Of a DNA stretch of 64,000 bases, positions 23,701 through 38,700 are shown in pieces (positions within the stretch are counted from its first letter, which is position 1; every line of letters starts with the position of its first letter). Both the position numbers and the translations under genes were made by a program. The stretch is from contig CM026551.1 in the NCBI GenBank assembly GCA_015143295.1, positions 13,565,827-13,629,826 on the forward strand, given 5' to 3'. The DNA is from Tetracentron sinense. Lineage: Eukaryota; Streptophyta; Magnoliopsida; Trochodendrales; Trochodendraceae. Below the pieces are notes generated by a model. It did no database searches. It was not told the DNA's origin and saw only the letters and a program-made list of their open reading frames with translations.

Positions 23701-26700
23701 TTGACAAATTGAAGTCTAATTGTTCCTTTTTTTATCGGTACAAAAGTCTAATTGTTCATGAAGCCACCTTTTCATGAATGAAATATTTATCAATCTCGAT
23801 ATGCTTTGTTCAATCCAATTTTTCTGAATGATAAAAAATAGGAAGGGAGGATCAGTCCCTTAATCTTTTCTCTCCAATTTTTCTCACTTCTATTGTTCTC
23901 TTCTTCCTCTTTCCTCTAGGGTTTCACTTTCTACTACTCCTATTGAGTTGACATTTATGTTGCTAATTTAGTTTTCCAGAATGAGAGGATTTCCCCCCTA
24001 ATGGGTTTCATGCAGGTTATCTCCACAAATGCGCGTAGAGATGATTCACATTCTATGCATTTGACTGTTGATCAAACCAGTCTTTGAAATTTTATAAATA
24101 GAATTTAAAGCACATCATGCACTATACCTCAACAGTTTGATCCTTTTCACAACTAAGTTGAGATATATATTGTTAATTTAGTTTTCTGAAAATCTTCTTG
24201 AGCTATCAATACATCCAGAAGTTAGCAAAGTTGATGCATCTCAATTCTACTAAAAATCAAGTCTTTCTGGATATTAAACAACATAAAACATATAAAGAAA
24301 TTACAAAATATTATAAAAATGGGCCGAATAAGAGTGTCTTTTTTATTGAACCTTTGAGTGATCAGAAAGGAAAAGAAAATTATGGCCCACTTTTATGAAG
24401 CTTTTGTAAGTTAACCCTTTAACTTAAAAGATAAAAAATAAAACAAAGAAAGAAAGAAAGAGAGATATTGTAACTTGTTAGACTTACTGAATCAATTGAT
24501 TCTTGAGTTAATTGACAACTCACTTGAGTCTCAACACAAATTGACTTTTAGGTCCACCATTCAACTCCAGATAGGATCATAGATAAGTTGAGTAGATGAG
24601 TTTTTTAGACCATCGAAAGACAGCTCTAACATGCTGTTAAGCCCAGTTTATTTCTTGAGAGGCTTTGAATTAAATGCATTTCTTTCTAATCAATCTCTGC
24701 AGTAATGGACATTGATTCTGTTGGCACGTTTACAATGTGCCATGAAGCCCTTAAGTATCTTAAGAAAGGAGGACAAGGAAGGAGCCCTTCTAGTGGTGGA
24801 ATGATATTGAACATAAGTGCGACTTTGCACTATACAGCATCTTGGTATCAAATCCATGTATCTGCTGCCAAGGTTTGTGAACACATGTTCTAGTTGTATC
24901 TTCTTTTCTTTTAGACTTCTTTACAATGTTTCCTTTTCAACAGGCGGCTGTTGATAGCATTACAAGGAGCTTGGCTCTGGAGTGGGGCACTGATTATGAT
25001 ATCAGAGTCAATGGGATTGCACCAGGCCCCATTGAAGATACTGCTGGTATGAATAAACTCGCACCTGAGGAGATAAAGAGCAAAGCCGAAGAGTACATGC
25101 CTCTATATAAAGTGGGCGAGAAATGGGATATTGCTATGGCTGCTCTCTACCTTGCATCAGATGCAGGTTGGTAATTTTTTGTGTGTCTTCAATTATGAAT
25201 CTTTAGTTTCTATTTTCATGGTGTAGTTTCATAGATGTATTACTTCAAACTGTTCTTCCACAATATTCTGATTAATGAATGCTAGGTTTAGGGTTTTGGA
25301 GGGAAGGAGAAGAAAAAAAAAGAGAGAAATTGGGAGAGAATAAAATGGACGGATTAGTCCACACTCTTGGACATCAATCCCTATTATTAATTCTTAATGA
25401 TGCTAATTCTTATTTCATACATGAGAAATAAAGAGAATTACAAGCATGTCACTACTAAGGACTGAAAATGAAATAAACTATTATACTAAAGGTTAAACAT
25501 GAAATTAACTATTTTTCACAATATTCCCCCTCAAGCTGGAGCATAGATTTTGATCATGCCTAGCTTGATTAATATTTATTGGGTCCGAGACAGTTCAAGA
25601 GCTTTGTTAAAGATTCGCAAGTTGCTGAGAGGTGCAAATAAACGGAGTAGAGAGTAGTCTAGAACTAACTTTCTCTCGAATAAAGTGAATGTCCAATTCA
25701 CTGTGCTTATTGCACTCATGATGACTGAGTTGATGCACTGGGTGTACTCCTGCGCTACAAGCTGAACATTATAGCATTCACTACTACAGCCAACCCAATG
25801 CTTAATGGTATAAATACACTTGCAGCCTACTTTCCTTTTTCTTAGAGGAAGATTCTTGGTACCATTCCTCTGTAGAACATTCATTTCTTGAATCATAGCT
25901 TTCTCATTAAGTACAGAATGTGTCATGGTAACAAATCAAAGGGAGGAAAGAAATGCTTGCTACAAAGAGAGATTGTTTGATATGAGACAAACTAAGAAAT
26001 TGGGTGAGGATTAGTAGAACTTTACTTGCCTTTATGAGCAGTAGGTAAATAAGAAGAAATAGACAATACAAAAAATGGAAGAACCAAGAATTGAGAGTCA
26101 AAATGAGTACCTTAAGGCGAAGAAGCTGTGGCAGAGGGTCAGTGATCCCATAAGGCAGTTTCTTGTCTTCACATATAGGCTATTACCTCTTTAGAAGGAG
26201 CTCTAGTAGAGGAAACATCTGTAGAAACAAGAACAAGAAGCACGGGTCAAGGTCGATGTCGGTCTAAACTTCGGTCGCCAAGGAAGTTGACACGTATCGT
26301 GGAAGTTTAAGTAAGTCCAAAGAAATCATGTAAAATTTAGACCAACACAAAAAAAACTTAGGAAACGTTAAGTTAGGAAACATTAAGGAAGTTAGAAATC
26401 TACGATGATACTTTAGGAATTGAATACATAAGCATAAATGCACATCTAGAATTCATTACATAACAAAATGCAAGCATGTATAACATCAAATGTGAAAATC
26501 ATGTCAAATGACATTTGTTGTCTTAACTGTGAAGCCAAATATGCACGATTGAGTGTTTTATACAACAATACATCCCAAAAGAAAGAGAAATATGACAAGA
26601 TAACACCCTTCATAACTCATAACTATATAGAGCTCTAATGTGACTCGAAGTCATTATCCCTATCTCTATGAGGAGGCTGGCCAAGTTGCTGCTCTAGGTA

Positions 26701-29700
26701 ATAGCAATATTGAGCCCACGACATATAATTGTGGTACCACCGGTTATACTCTCGAATATAAGCATACAATCTAGATATCAAAACCTTAAATTCAATGAAT
26801 TAAATAAGAAATGATTGAATAAAGTAAATTACATACATGATACAAGCTCAATACCACATTGAGCTTTGTACCAGTTCAAATTGTGTGGGCTCAGGAACTA
26901 AATAAAGTGATACATTATAAGTGACCCAAACATATTGACAATAATATGGTAAACTCATGTGTACGTGATATGTGGATTGGGTACATATGTATGTATGCGA
27001 GTTGTGGTCCTTGTGGAATCTGTTCATAAATGTCACTCAATGTTCGGGACTGAGCATGTAGTGACCCAACTTCATATAGAAGCCAATGTGTGAAATAATT
27101 TTACCAGTCTTTTGTGTTTTAATAATATTTTGACATACTAAAATTATGATCCCTAAGATTCAAAGAAAGCCTTGTAATTTTTTTTATCGATAAACAAGAC
27201 ACAAACAATTATATATATATATATATATATATCAAAAGAAAGAAATACTATCAAAAGTTTATTAAGAAGTAAACACACACAAAGGAAAGCCGCTAAATCC
27301 TAAACAAAAAGAAGAGCATACAAACCACTCCTTGCAATTTGGAAGTTGAAATTTAACCCAGACAACTAAAAACTGAATTTTAGCATTGAACTTTAGATTT
27401 TGATTCTTTTGAAATTTAAATTTGACAATATTTTTAATGAATTTAAATGGGGGTTACCTAGCATATGCTTATAAATTTTTGTAAAACTTGAAAGTAAGCA
27501 TTTTTTGTTGAACTGTTAGTTGACTTTTTGACCATGTAGATGAAAATATTTTTGAAGACTAAAATATAATTTTTCTTTATGGACTTTTGGGTTTTAGTAA
27601 TGTTATGTTATAGTAAAATTAATGAAATTTTAAGATTTGAGAAATACCTTAGCATTTGAAAGCTGAAATTTTGACCTTATCCTCAACAAGCGAATTGTTC
27701 TTGAACTGGAATTTGACTTTTTATTCTTTTGAAATTTGTATCTAGGATAGTTTTTATTGAATTCAAATGGGGGTATGACTTTATTTACAAATAAATTTCT
27801 TAAGTAAGTGAAAGTAATGTTGTAAATAGGCTTTTAGTGTAAATGGAAGGAGAAAGGTTAGTAAACTTATTACTGCATTTTTTAAATCTTGACAGATATA
27901 TACCAAAGTTATACGAAATCGTATGACAAATTGATAATTATCGAAACGTTTCAGGAAATCATGTAATAGTTATATTTCTAGGGGTTTAGCTTCGGACACC
28001 ATCGAAACCGACACATTTCAGCCGAAGTTGACCAAAACATATGATTTTTGACACCTTGGCATCAATATAATAGAAAGAGAATGAGATAGTGGAAAGAAAT
28101 AAGAAGTATCTTCAATGAACGTAATATCCATGGAATAAATTTTTTTGAGACACGGGATCAAAACATCAATATCCTTTATGAAGGTTCGAATATCCAGCAT
28201 AAAAAAAAAACAATGAATGGGAGCACCGAAAACTTCGGGAATAATAGAAACACCGGATCATTGGCTTTCAGGATTTGAAAAGGGGACTTATCTTGAAGAA
28301 TATGAGAGGGCATGAGCTTAATTAGATAATATGCCGTAAAACCAACCATTGACTAATAAGATTTAGGCACATTCAGGCCACAAAGGAAGGATTGAGTCAC
28401 CTCTAACTAAGAGATGACGATTCTTATGCTCTGCAACTCCATTTTGTGAAGAGTATTGGGGCCAGACATCTGATGCTCATTTTAATTTTCTTGAAAATAG
28501 TTCAGAAGTGAATGAGAAATGTATCTGCCTTAGTGATGCGATCGAATAGTATGACTATTATGGCCTAATTGATTCAGAATCATCTTGTGGAAAATATGAA
28601 AAAATGTGATTCCTCATCCTTAGATTTCAACAAATATGCCTATGTCGAACAAGAGCATACATTAATAAAAGTGACAGTACGAAAAGCCATCTACTGAAGT
28701 AAAAGTTGAAGGAATACATTAGAGTGAACAATAGAAAACAAAATATCACTTTTGTTCATATTAAATGATAAATAGTCCTAACATGTTAGGATAATTAACA
28801 CATTTCACACTATAAAGGGATTTTACTCTAAGTAGAATTAAAATTTAAAAGTAGGAAAAATATGACTTAAAAAAAATCATCTTTCACGTACCTCATCCTC
28901 CCAGCCAAGGATCTCCACTAAGTATGAGATAGAATGGAATTCTACCGATATAAGGCGAGGGATCATCCTAGCGTTTCCCCTTGACTTTTATCTTTGCCGC
29001 TACTAAGTCGGACAATGCTAGTGTAGAAGGATTCACCTCTAATAGTCCTCCATAGATTGCTCCAATCTTAGAAAGAACTGATGGAATACATAGATGAAAC
29101 AGTATTGCTTTTAGAGCTAGCTACTATGATTTGAAGAGCTCGGTGTAGGAAAGCATTCGCCGCTGGCCATCATCTATGAAATCCAAGGTTTTAAATTCGG
29201 TGTCGGTGTAAACTTCGGTCACTAGGGAAGTGGAAACATTTTGAAGAAGTTTAAGGAAGTCCAAGGAAACAATGTAACAATTAAGGAAATGCTGAAAATA
29301 TGAAGGAAATATTGAAAATCTAAGATGAAATTTTAGAGAATTAATAACTAAGCATAAATACACATCAATAACTCATTACATAACAAAATAGAAGCATGCA
29401 TAGTATCTAGTTTAAGAATCATGTGAAGTAACTTGCGTTGTTTGAAACTATAAAGCCAAATATGCATATAAATGGGTATTTATATGATAATACATTTATA
29501 AAATGAGATATATCACAATATAACACTTGAAACTCTCAAATCATGAGTTTGACTCATAGCTACATAGAGCTCTAATATGCCTCAAAGTCATCGTTTGTGT
29601 TTTGACTAATGGGTTTACGAAGTTGTTGCTCTGGTAATTGCAGTATTGAGCTCAAGACATGTAACTCTGGTAGCAACTGGTATTCTCCTAAATGTATTGC

Positions 29701-32700
29701 TCTTACAGTCGAGCATTAATACCCACGACATCCCTAATTATGGGTAATTTGGGTGATGAGCTCCACTACAATCATGTAAAAAGGCCGAGTCTTGCTCATA
29801 ATTAGTGTTACAAATCGTTATCGGGTTTTTATCAGTCAATATTTTTCTAGGGAAAGTTTCAAATCTAATTTATTTTTGGTATTTCTTGCCTAAATCTCGA
29901 CAATGATTAAAAAAAATATATTAAAATTACAAACAATAGTAATAAATATCACTAAGTTATAAATTCATAAAACCAACGACATTGTGTATTTTTCACGATT
30001 TTTTGAAAAATTGGCTAAATCTCGCGATATTAAACATGATAAAAAGAGAAAATTAGTTTTCTCATGAGGTTTCTAAAATATTGCGATGAAAACGGAGTTT
30101 TAAACTTTTAATGTTTTTCATAGGTTTTCTCGGGGGATATTGAGTATTTTTCAGAAAATTTGTAACAATGCTTGTGAACATCAAAATTTACCGCTCTTCC
30201 TCCCCTCTCAACTCTAAGTGTCGAGGTAAGGTCCGAGAGTAGAGGAATAACGCTAAATTTATTTTAAGAGTCGCCACCTACTTAGGGGAAGTAGGATCCC
30301 GAGATAATCCAAATAAGGGGGTCTACGGTCCAGAGTAGTCTAGGTAAGAGATCCCTTTAGGTCCTAGGGAAGGGGTTAGGCACCCCAGGACCTCCATCCA
30401 ATGATGGTAACCTACTCATTAGGTCCAAATCAAACATTTAAAAATCACTTAACATTTCCTAAATAATTATTAATTTTGCTAATCGAATACAAATCAAAAT
30501 GGGGTGTAAAAAAGTTTATTTTTGGTTGGGGTCGAACCCTGATTGGGCTGCCTACTTATCCGGTTAGTCGGAATCAGACCCTCATAGTAGTTCGGGGGTC
30601 CGTGACTGTTTTTATACTCGTTTCGGAGTGTGGTCACTTCCAACTCAATGTTGAGTTAGGGGATGTGAAGTGGAATGAGATTTATGAATCTCACTCCGGG
30701 AGATGGCAGCGTAGCTAGGTGCTCGCGGGGGAGCTCTAGGGGGCGTTCATTTATTAGGGTAAGTCTTTTTTGCATTTTGTGGGATTTTAAATGTTTTTGT
30801 TATTTTGTATTTTTTTGATTTTTTTGTATTTTAATTTTGGCGAGTTTTAACTAGTCAAGGCTATCCTAAGTGCCCAAGGTAGGCAAAAGGAAAATAAAGT
30901 CTAAATGATTTTAATTATCTTAAAGGCAAAGAGCAGGGCGGATCGAGCGGCCTTAAACCAAAAGAGGCTATGGTTTAAATACGGACCCTGCTCTAGGTCC
31001 CAATGGAGGATAGACCAGTACCTTTAAGTTATTTTAGTCTTTTTTATATTTTTTGATTTTTTTGTAGGACTAACTAACGGGGTGGGCCACTTATTTAGGG
31101 TTAATAAAAAAAATGAAAACTATCTAAGTGCCAATGTAAGCATAATAGGAAAAGAAAAATCGCGGCCTATCCCTATTGCACATACATGGATAATATATAC
31201 ATACACAACAAAATAGATGGGCCCCAAGGGAAAGTTAATGGGCCAAGGCCCATTGACCACTAATGGTCAATTGGCTTTGGTCCACTATCATTCTATACCA
31301 AAATGGTTCTAGGGGCTCATGGGCCTCAATTTTCTAACATATGGCCTGCCCAAGGGACCAAGGGATTCAAATTTCCCACTCAAATTGTGAACATTATACT
31401 ACATAAAATAAATAAAAAGAAGGGAAAAGATATACCTGCGCGGGTTGTGAGGGAAGTTAATGATGGTGGTGGCTGCTCTGATGATCCGAAGGAAGATAGA
31501 TGGAGATATTCCCACAACAAAACAATCCCCAGAACAAGGGATTACAACAATAAAATAAACAAAATAATAAAACAAACTGCACGTGATGAGAAGCCCGATC
31601 AGAGAGCTACTGGCCGAAGAAGACGATGATGTCGCTGGATCTCAACAGAGTTGAAACAGGCGAATGGAAAGGGAAGGAATCTCGCCGGATAGAGAAAACC
31701 ACCGGACTGGTATGGAAGTTGTCGGAAGTCTGGTTTGATCAGAGGAAAAAATCGCAACCAAATAAATGAATAATAAATCTAAATCTACAACAAACGAGGA
31801 GATGGATGCGAGAAACCACCTGTTCGACGAAGGCCGGAGCTAATAGAGGATTGAACCGAATATGTCGATCCACTAGATTAACGCTGAACTCGCCGGGGAA
31901 GATGGACGACTCGAGGATGAGGCTTGTCACCGGAGATGGGGATTGCCGCTGCAAATGGGTTCCGGCGATCTAGATCTGAGCAAGAGGACTGAGATGAAAA
32001 GCGAAATTAAAGAGAGAAGAAAACCTGGATCTAGAAACTTCAGATCTAAGGCCTAGATCTAGAAATTTCAGATCTAGAGGGACTGAGAACAAGAAAACTG
32101 ATGAAATTACCTGAGAGAAACGATCGGTGAGCTGTAGACGCCGGATAAGAGCCAGTGATGATCGGCGATTAACTGAAACCGGAATCTATACTGATTTAGG
32201 ATATTTACAGAACACAAAAATAAAAAAATAAAATAAAATCAATAAGATCAAAGATCCAAAAGAGGAAGAAGAAAGGAGGAGAAAAACGGAGGAAAGAAGA
32301 TATGTTACCTGATGAACGAGAGGACGAAGAGTTGGCCGGAGGAGATGGGTTGAACTCAATTGATATGCTGTAGCTGGGACTGGAGCTTGAAGACGACGAG
32401 ATTAGAATGAATCTGACCGTTGATTTCCATGAGAAGAGCACGCGTTCGCCGGCGACAATCGGTGGTTGAAATGAAGCTGCTGCCGGCGAGAAGAGAGAAG
32501 AACTGGAGTGAGAGCGGTAACTCTCCCAATAACTGAGCCCGAGTGAAAAGAATAGGGTTTTAAACCTATACTGTTGGTTTTTATAAGGGGCATATGGGCT
32601 TTGGGCCTGAAGACAAGTTCGGATGCTGGACTTGGATTCCGAAAGGAGTTGATTTCAGAGCATGGGCTGTGTGCTTTAAAGTCATATTCCTTAGAGGATT

Positions 32701-35700
32701 AAGCTTGGGCTTGGGGGTTTTGACTCGGATTTGGGCTTGGGGGTTTTGACTCGGATTTTGTCTTAGAAACGTGGTGAGTCACGTGAATTGGGCCCTTGGC
32801 CAAGGACTTACATGGGGTTTCTCCTCCTCTCTTTCCCTACTAAAATGGAAAAAATAAAATAAAATAAAAATGAGTAAAATTAAATAAATAAAAAAAAAAA
32901 TAATAATAATAATAAGATAAAATAAAAGGTAAACAAGGTTTTAGGGGTGTAAAAATGGGGTGTTCACAATGCTTATAACCAAGACTATCAATAGTGCTAT
33001 GTTCATATGCCCCATAGCCATGATTATAGGGTCCCATTCATTATCCTGATAAATGAGTAAGACCATTTGCCTAATTATTTTATGATTTATAACTAATTAT
33101 AATATTTTAGAATAAATTTATTTTTCAAGAAAATTCACTCCCAACTTCTAGCTCGTTAAAGAATAATAGCAGTATAGCACTAATTAATACAAATATATAG
33201 ATATAAACTACATATTTTTTAAATTAGTGTAGTATGTATAATAAAAAAATATCTCTAATTAATTTTAAAAATAAAAAAAATCCTGAAAAAGAATAATAAT
33301 CCAATAGTTACATCTTGAGGGTTAACATTGAGGCTTAAATCTCATAAGGCTCACCCTTAAAGTGTGAGGCTCACATGAGCCACATGCCTCACCCTTTGAG
33401 GCTCGCTTTGTGTTTGAGGCGTGTTCCTTTTACAGTGAGTCAATGACAAATAAATAAGGTTCTAGCCACATATATAGACAATTTTATTTTTTTTGTCTTT
33501 CTCTATTTTATTATTTGTTTAAATTAACACAATTTATTACATTTAACGTATTTAGGCTTTTTAATGCATTTTGGGTCTATTTCACACTAATTTCCCTAGT
33601 AGACATTGAAAAGATTTGGAGCCACTAGCCTACACTGTAGTTCACGACTTTTTGTAATTGTTTATAGGAATCCAAAATCTAACACATGAATTGATGATTT
33701 TTTTTTAAGTTAGAAAAGCCACTTAGTGGGGGAGGGGGGTTTGGCATGGACCCTTACTAGTTTATTAATAAAAATTAAGAAAGTACAACCAAGAGGGGGG
33801 CATAAACCTTACCTCAAACACAACATACTATCAAGAACTAGACACCCTCTAGCTAGGGGTGATACTCGAGCCAAGTAGTGGGGTGTTCAAGCTCGGCTCG
33901 CTAAATTTTACTATTGTTCGAGCTTGGCTCAAACTCGGTTAAAAATAATTACTAGCGTTCGAACTCGGCTCGTGATCGGCTCGTGAAAACATAAACGAGC
34001 TCGAGCTTAGCTTGGCTCGGGTTGGAAGGGTTGCAAAGGGGTGATACTCAAGCCAAACCAAGCGGAGCCTTTACCTATCATGTTTTTTTGAAACAACTCA
34101 GCTCGACTCGTTTGCAAATGATTTATTGGAGATTAAACTCGGTTCAGCCCGAGCTCGAGCCTAATGATATATAATATAAAATTAATTTTTCTTTAAAAAA
34201 AAATTTCTTTTTTAAAATGTTATTGAGGCAAGCCGAATAAGTGAGTGGCCAACTCGGCTGGTCTTTCTCATCTAGTCTAGTCGAGCTGAGAAGGGGAGCC
34301 GAATAGGTGAGTGGCGTCTTTCTCATCAAGTTGAGCCAACTCGTTTGTTCCTCTTTCCATTCTCAAGATTTCTTTTATAGTCACACCTTCACACACTACC
34401 TTTCTTTTAACCGATGTGGGACTATAATTGGTCCCACATCACACTTTTGTTTTTGGTTAACAAAGAACACCACAAGGCTCAAGGCATTACTGTGGTTGTG
34501 TGTGTGACACACCCCACACACAACACCCACACCTACACACACATGGTCACACGGTCACCCACACCCACACGGTCACCCACACCCACATGGTCACACCCAC
34601 ACACACAACACACTCACCCACACCATACTCACCTTAATGAACCGAACTTTTGTCGAGCCGAGTAAGGGTGTGTTCAAGCTCAGCTCGTTTACTAAACGAG
34701 CTAGAAAATAGTGTTCAAGTTCGGCTCGTTTACTAAATAAACGAACGATGCTCGAGCTTTTACCAAGCCGAGCCCGAATAGTTCACGAACATTTTGTTCA
34801 ATAACCACCCCTACCTTTAGCTTGTTTGGGAAGAAACTTCCTATTAAGAAAGACCTCATTATGTTGAGAAGTACAAGCCTCCTTCGGCAGAATGTTAGTC
34901 ACATTGTTTTCTCTAAAAGTATAGACAAACACGAAATCACACTTCTCTTTGAGCTTCATAATAGATTTCCACTCATACCAAATAATCTAAGGCCGATTGA
35001 CTACCCCAATTTATGTCATCAAGAGATATGGGAGAGTCACTCTCAATAATGACTTTCTGAAGGCACAACTCAACACATATTAATTTCCACAATCATATTA
35101 TTCGAAACCCCATAAAATTTTGAGAATGCACCATAAAATATACCCTGGTGATTTCTAATAATATCACCTCCTCCACTTAACCCTGGATTTCCTCTTGATG
35201 CCTCATCGGTATTCAGTTTGAACCAACTTGGGGTTGATTTAAACCACTTAGTGAAAATATGCTTTTATATAATGGAAGAGCCATATTCAGCCAAAAAAAA
35301 AATCAACAAGGTTGCGGTCCATAAAAGAGACCTCCCTTTTAACATTCCAAATTTTTGAGGAGATTTTTATCCAATCAATCACTTTCCTCTTAACTAATAA
35401 TGCAGTACACCTTTTTATCATCAAACCTGCAAGCATCCCTCATCCGCCTTTCAATATGTACATAAACAAAAAAGTAATTTAAATTTCATCTTTTGATTGC
35501 TTCACTTAAATTTATTCTCTTTTATGGTTTTCTAGGCAAGGCGTTGACGGCATTGCTTAGGCAATGCCTGGGCGACCAAAATTTACTTTTTAAAATTAGA
35601 AATATTTTGGGAGGGTTTGCCTAGATCAAGATTAGGCGATAAGGTTCCTGGCTAGGATAGGCGATGACATAGACACATGGTTTAAAAAAAGGCCGAAACC

Positions 35701-38700
35701 ATTACGTAAAGCCCGTTACATAAAGGTTTCGGTGACTTCCGATACCCGATACCGTACCTTTACCCCTTTATCCCGAAGCAAAACTGTAACGCCCGAAACC
35801 GTTATGTAACGGGCGTTACGCCTGATACGTAAAAGTTTCAGTTGTAGGACTGGGTTTTGAAAATCCCTGAACTCATTCTAAAACCTCATTTTTGCTTCCT
35901 CTCTTCTTCTCTACCTATTCTTAGTACATTTTTTTTCTTAAAATCTTTTTTTTTTTGTTAATTAACAACTTGATTTGAGGTTTAATTCATAGATTTGAAG
36001 GAAATCCAAGGCATGTTCTTTATTTCGGGCATAGTTACCAAGTCGTGAAGCGAAAACGAGAAGCGAAGCAAAAGCGAGAAGTGGGAAGTGAAGCTCAAAA
36101 AATCCTTAAGAAACGGGAAGCGAGAAATAAATATAGGTGCATCGTTCTCATTATGTTAGGATGACCAATCATACCTTAAATTTATTTTATATGAGATATT
36201 TGTGGAGAAGTAGGTGCCTTAGAGTCTTAGGTTTCAATTCAACGATACTTGCCTAGGATATATGTCGTAGGCTTTAGACTCAGGTCTACCCCATTATTTC
36301 CTAAATAGGAAATTCATAACCCCCTTGACAACTAAATGAGAAGCGAGTGGAAGCGAGTCTGGGAAACGAGCTTCCTAAGAAGCGAGTGGAAGCGAGTCTG
36401 GGAAACGAGCTTCCTAAGAAGCGAGTTTCCCACCTTGTACATAGCTTCCCGGCAACTATGATTTCAGGTATATTTCAACCCTCAACCCATCTAATTTTCT
36501 TATTTCTAAATTTTGAGCTAGTATCTTGTTACTCATTTATTATATATATATATATATTTTTTGTTTCTATATATTGGAATTTTTTGGATTTTTTTAAGCA
36601 AAAAAGAAAAAAAAATAAGTAAAGGCCTAAATCGTTACGTAACGGCGTTACGTAAAGGTTTCGGCTGTGTCCGTTACGGTGTCCGAAACCCTCTTTTTAA
36701 ACCATGCTTAAACATGCATCTTGAGGTTCTAACGCACGCTTACGGATTTTAATACATTGAATATTACATTATCGATAAAAAAATATATATATACATTGAA
36801 TATTACATATGGTTAAGCAGAGGGTTCCTGTGCATGACATGGGTGAGTGCCATGAGGCACACTTGGTCATCATCTAGACAAAGGTCCTTTGGGCCATTCC
36901 ATGGGCCAACTGGAACCCAAAATTTATGCAATATGGTGATGTTAAAATCACCACAGCTGAATAATGAACAGATGCAAAATGTTACACCCAGTATCGTTTT
37001 GAGTATGTTGACAATTGGACTCTGCTTATAATTTAAGGGGTCTTAGTACACTACAATACTTGCTTCCTTACAAATTGATTGTCAACCCCCACATGTTGGG
37101 GTCTTTGTAGAACACTTGATCGCAACAATTGAAGGGGAACTTCGATTATCAAACTAAAATTTTACAGTAGCAGTTTGTACATACATGACTCACTCATTAA
37201 TTGCTGCTGAAATGATTTCAATGAATCAGAATGCCATACCGGTACTTCGTTTCAGCACTATAATGTGAAACAATGTTGTAGTTTTGGCTTTTCTGTTGAT
37301 TCTCTTATATATGTATGTCCTAATCTGTGAGTCTACGATGTTGTGTTGATTGAGTAATTTGAAGATATATAGCATATTCTGTGGACAATGGATTGCTTTA
37401 TGTGTATTTAGGTATTTGGTAATAAGCGATTTAGGAGGTTATTTCCTATCTGTTGCATGAGTTTACTTGTTGAATTGGTAAGGAAGCATAATAAGGTCTG
37501 GTTTAAGTCGAGTACACGAGAATCCCTATAAGTTGCGTAACTAGAGTTGTCCTGAAGTTTCCTGTAATCCTCCATAACCTTCAATTTTTCATAACCAATA
37601 GTTTGCAGCCGAGCATTAAAAAAAATGCCCTATGTTGGTTGGTGACTGTTCATAAGATTTATTTTCGTTCTGATACTGAACTAATCTTTTTTGTGTATTG
37701 AATCAGTGTTTCCAATTACAACTATATCTTCAATATTAACAAACAGATAGAGAATAAGTTGAAGGCATTTATGTCTTGGTGTTTCATAAATAAAGGGTCA
37801 TTATTTCAGATTTCTTAGAATCCTGCTGAGTTGGAACTATTGATTGTTGCATTGAGCTTGACAAATCACACCAGGAGTAAGTCTCGGCGATGCTTCTCCC
37901 TTTCCTGTTTTCAATCCTCTGCAGGCTTACGATGCCATTAGTGTGAACCAGCCTGTGAGGATTGAGGAATTTCCATGTTTTCTTACCAATCAAAAAAGAA
38001 ATCCATGTTTTCCTCCTCTAGAGAAGATTCACATGAAAGAAGGCATTCGTAATATTTGGAACAAGTCCTAATTTTTTTAAAATGTTATACCAATGATACT
38101 TTCTGATGGTTTCATTTTTCCATGGTGAAAGTCTCCTAAAGAGCAATTACGTAAAAGTGTAACATATTGGTATTAAAATTTCTTGATTCCTTTCACCATC
38201 ATGTCAGGTATTTTATCAAAATCCAAGGATTATTTGAAGCCTTTACCCTTTAAAAATATGCACATCAAGAAAACATGAGTGAGAGATGATCTTCTCTTTT
38301 GTTTCTTAATTTAATTAATGAAAGCAGAAAACGGTTGTAACAAACTAGGAACAGCATTTCCTTTGCGTGATTTGATGTGAAGTTCTAGGTAGAATCTCCT
38401 GCCTGGTCTGACCTGGTTTTGGGACTTTTTTCTTTTCTTTTACTAGAAATCATTGTCAGGTATTAATTTAAGAGTCGGCTCCATAATCCTAACCGTTTAT
38501 AACTAACCACTAAGGGTCAGGATTTGAGTTGGCTTATTTTGTCTTTTCTAATGCCACATCAGCTCTAATCCTAACCGTTTAATAATTGAGATAAACGGTT
38601 AGGATTTGGAAGTACACTTTGGGAGTATCCCTAAATTAATTCTTAATTTAATTTCAAGGATTATTTGAAGCCTTAACCAAAAAAAAAAAAGAAAACATGA

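Larger units (their letters stand above)
25281..28700 (-). mobile_element. Ty1/copia fossil in SDRB intron 4
   Basis: - strand parts in order: integrase-like stretch (about 28045-28560), reverse transcriptase-like stretch (about 25740-25900, GCKCIYTIKH..YTQ), RNase H end (25560-25725) and an LTR (25281-25520) next to a polypurine tract. A DNA element at about 26240-28040 interrupts it. The copy is broken many times, its 5' part is missing, and it is an old insertion. Confidence 0.7.
33703..35460 (-). mobile_element. LINE 3' part with RNase H domain, interrupted by a hAT element
   Basis: On the - strand 34990-35270 reads WFKLNTDEASRGNPG, the start of a plant LINE RNase H domain (usual form LNTDGASRGNPG), then GGDIIRNHQGIFYGAFSKF. 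Towards the left follow a non-coding 3' end (33715-33853) and a T run (33703-33711) that would be the poly(A) tail. The frame is broken. The hAT element 33854-34813 split it later. Confidence 0.7.

Noticed and set aside
30525-30545. tRNA-like GGTCGAACCC word
   Set aside because: No cloverleaf can be built around it; it belongs to the LTR element.
31303-31629. 108-codon frame inside the 2.8-kb LTR element
   Set aside because: No domain, low-complexity basic composition, and it lies across the presumed LTR control region.
34414-34665. Thr/His/Pro-rich frame with PTPTRSP repeats
   Set aside because: It reads through the CACA-type tandem block of a hAT element, not a protein gene.
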